NCBI GenBank assembly: GCA_965202955.1
Contig: OZ241871.1
Location: 2,418,001 to 2,482,000, forward strand
Source of the DNA: Bin5 sp034422415
GTDB taxonomy: Bacteria > Chloroflexota > Anaerolineae > Caldilineales > Caldilineaceae
Direction: 5' to 3'
Length of the DNA stretch: 64,000 nucleotides
Both the position numbers and the translations under genes were made by a program. Positions 63,541 through 64,000 of this stretch are shown here, piece after piece (position 1 is the stretch's first letter; each line of letters starts with the position of its first letter). The notes beneath the pieces are model-generated. The model searched no databases, was not told where the DNA came from, and was given only the letters and a program-made list of their open reading frames with translations.

Positions 63541-63570
63541 TTGACCCATCGAAAACAGGAATGCTACAAT
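63541..63570 (+). promoter_or_regulatory. promoter of the DUF1385 gene
   Basis: TTGACC (63541-63546), 18 bases, TACAAT (63565-63570). Divergent from the liv promoter. Same boxes as the selC promoter. Confidence 0.6.
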
Positions 63571-63686
63571 CATGTACGCTTCGGGCAGCTTCGGTTGCGC
63601 CGGCGCAGGCGGGGACAAACATCTGAGAGACTCGAATTCAGGGAGCGGTGGCAGATGCGCTGCCGCTTCATTTCATAGGCGGGCAT

Positions 63687-64000
63687 GTGAATACACAGTT
63701 CTACGGCGGGCAGGCGGTTATTGAAGGCGTGATGATGCGGGGACGCAAGGCGATGTCAATTGCCGTGCGCAACGCCCAGGGCACGATCGTCGTCCACGAG
63801 GAGCCGCTCACAGCCAGGATTTACACGCGCAAATGGGGGCAATGGCCGTTCGTGCGAGGGCTGGCCATGTTGTGGGATGCGCTCGGGCTGGGCATGCGCG
63901 CGTTGATGTGGAGCGCGGACGTGGCGATGCAGGAGGATGACGCAGAAGAGCAGGTCGAGTTTTCCGGTCCGGTCGCGTGGACGACGATCGCGACAAGCCT
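63687..64000 (+). CDS. DUF1385 membrane protein, N-terminal part (runs off window)
   Basis: The plus strand encodes about 104 residues with the DUF1385 opening YGGQAVIEGVMMRGRKAM, then an RKWGQWPFVRGLAMLWDALG segment leading to membrane helices. The start is GTG at 63687; a GTG at 63648 with AGGGAG just upstream is an alternative and would add 13 residues. The protein continues past the window edge. DUF1385 proteins are common in Chloroflexota and Firmicutes near translation genes; role unknown. Confidence 0.82.
   Translation, partial: MNTQFYGGQAVIEGVMMRGRKAMSIAVRNAQGTIVVHEEPLTARIYTRKWGQWPFVRGLAMLWDALGLGMRALMWSADVAMQEDDAEEQVEFSGPVAWTTIATS

Overview
This is a GC-rich bacterial chromosomal window with dense gene packing and many short-gap operons. 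Its gene mix is typical of Chloroflexota of the Caldilinea/Anaerolinea type, especially heterotrophic or sponge- and soil-associated lineages. It has several sugar-phosphate isomerase/epimerases, Gfo/Idh/MocA oxidoreductases, phytanoyl-CoA dioxygenases, many ABC transporter solute-binding lipoproteins, and FAD/GcvT demethylation enzymes. The taxonomic assignment is inferred from gene content only; there is no rRNA or other marker gene that settles it.

Layout. 1-2043: two near-identical peptide-type ABC binding lipoproteins, the first cut by the window edge. 2244-3974: a pair of TIM-barrel sugar isomerases. 4276-4955: a small lower-GC toxin-antitoxin pair (RHH antitoxin and PIN toxin). 5048-7402: a glycosidase-like protein and a class V aminotransferase. 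7691-9561: an ArsP/YcgR permease with its YcgQ partner. 9759-13614: a GT39-like membrane glycosyltransferase and a TolB-like propeller. 13671-14996: a zinc ribbon/BON/LysM membrane protein. 15344-15439: a tRNA-Sec gene (selC) with its own near-consensus promoter. 15530-21442: phytanoyl-CoA dioxygenase, then a minus-strand operon (PfkB kinase, PHP hydrolase, AlkP-fold enzyme, DUF1638) and a virulence-factor/homocysteine methyltransferase fusion. 21743-26705: two BMP-type nucleoside-binding lipoproteins, their ATPase and two small membrane proteins, with no permease in sight. 26730-29857: a glycosyltransferase, an aldo/keto reductase and a second PhyH enzyme. 29937-34455: four Gfo/Idh/MocA oxidoreductases, two of them recent tandem copies. 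34571-39473: a DmdA/GcvT-like protein, a dimethylglycine/sarcosine dehydrogenase-like FAD-GcvT protein and a 2-hydroxyacid dehydrogenase. 39636-49550: hisS, a GT2, polyprenyl synthase, TatD, phosphohexomutase, methyltransferase, inositol monophosphatase, a PH-domain protein and an MBL-fold hydrolase. 49568-54292: a transglutaminase membrane protein and a large exported partner. 54373-55235: a small protein and an HTH protein. 55356-63314: a nucleotide-sugar dehydrogenase, ThyX and a complete liv-type branched-chain amino acid ABC operon. 63687-end: a DUF1385 protein cut by the window edge.

The genes suggest a heterotroph that imports peptides, nucleosides, amino acids and sugars. It oxidises or epimerises unusual sugars (isomerases, Gfo/Idh, AKR, PfkB) and processes methylated compounds (FAD-GcvT, DmdA-like GcvT, homocysteine methyltransferase fusion, DUF1638). 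The most notable observation is the selenocysteine tRNA, which implies selenoprotein synthesis. Other points of interest are decayed sugar-permease 3' ends left beside the oxidoreductase genes and hisS, a truncated dihydrofolate-reductase-like gene embedded in the liv operon, and the virulence-factor/methyltransferase fusion.
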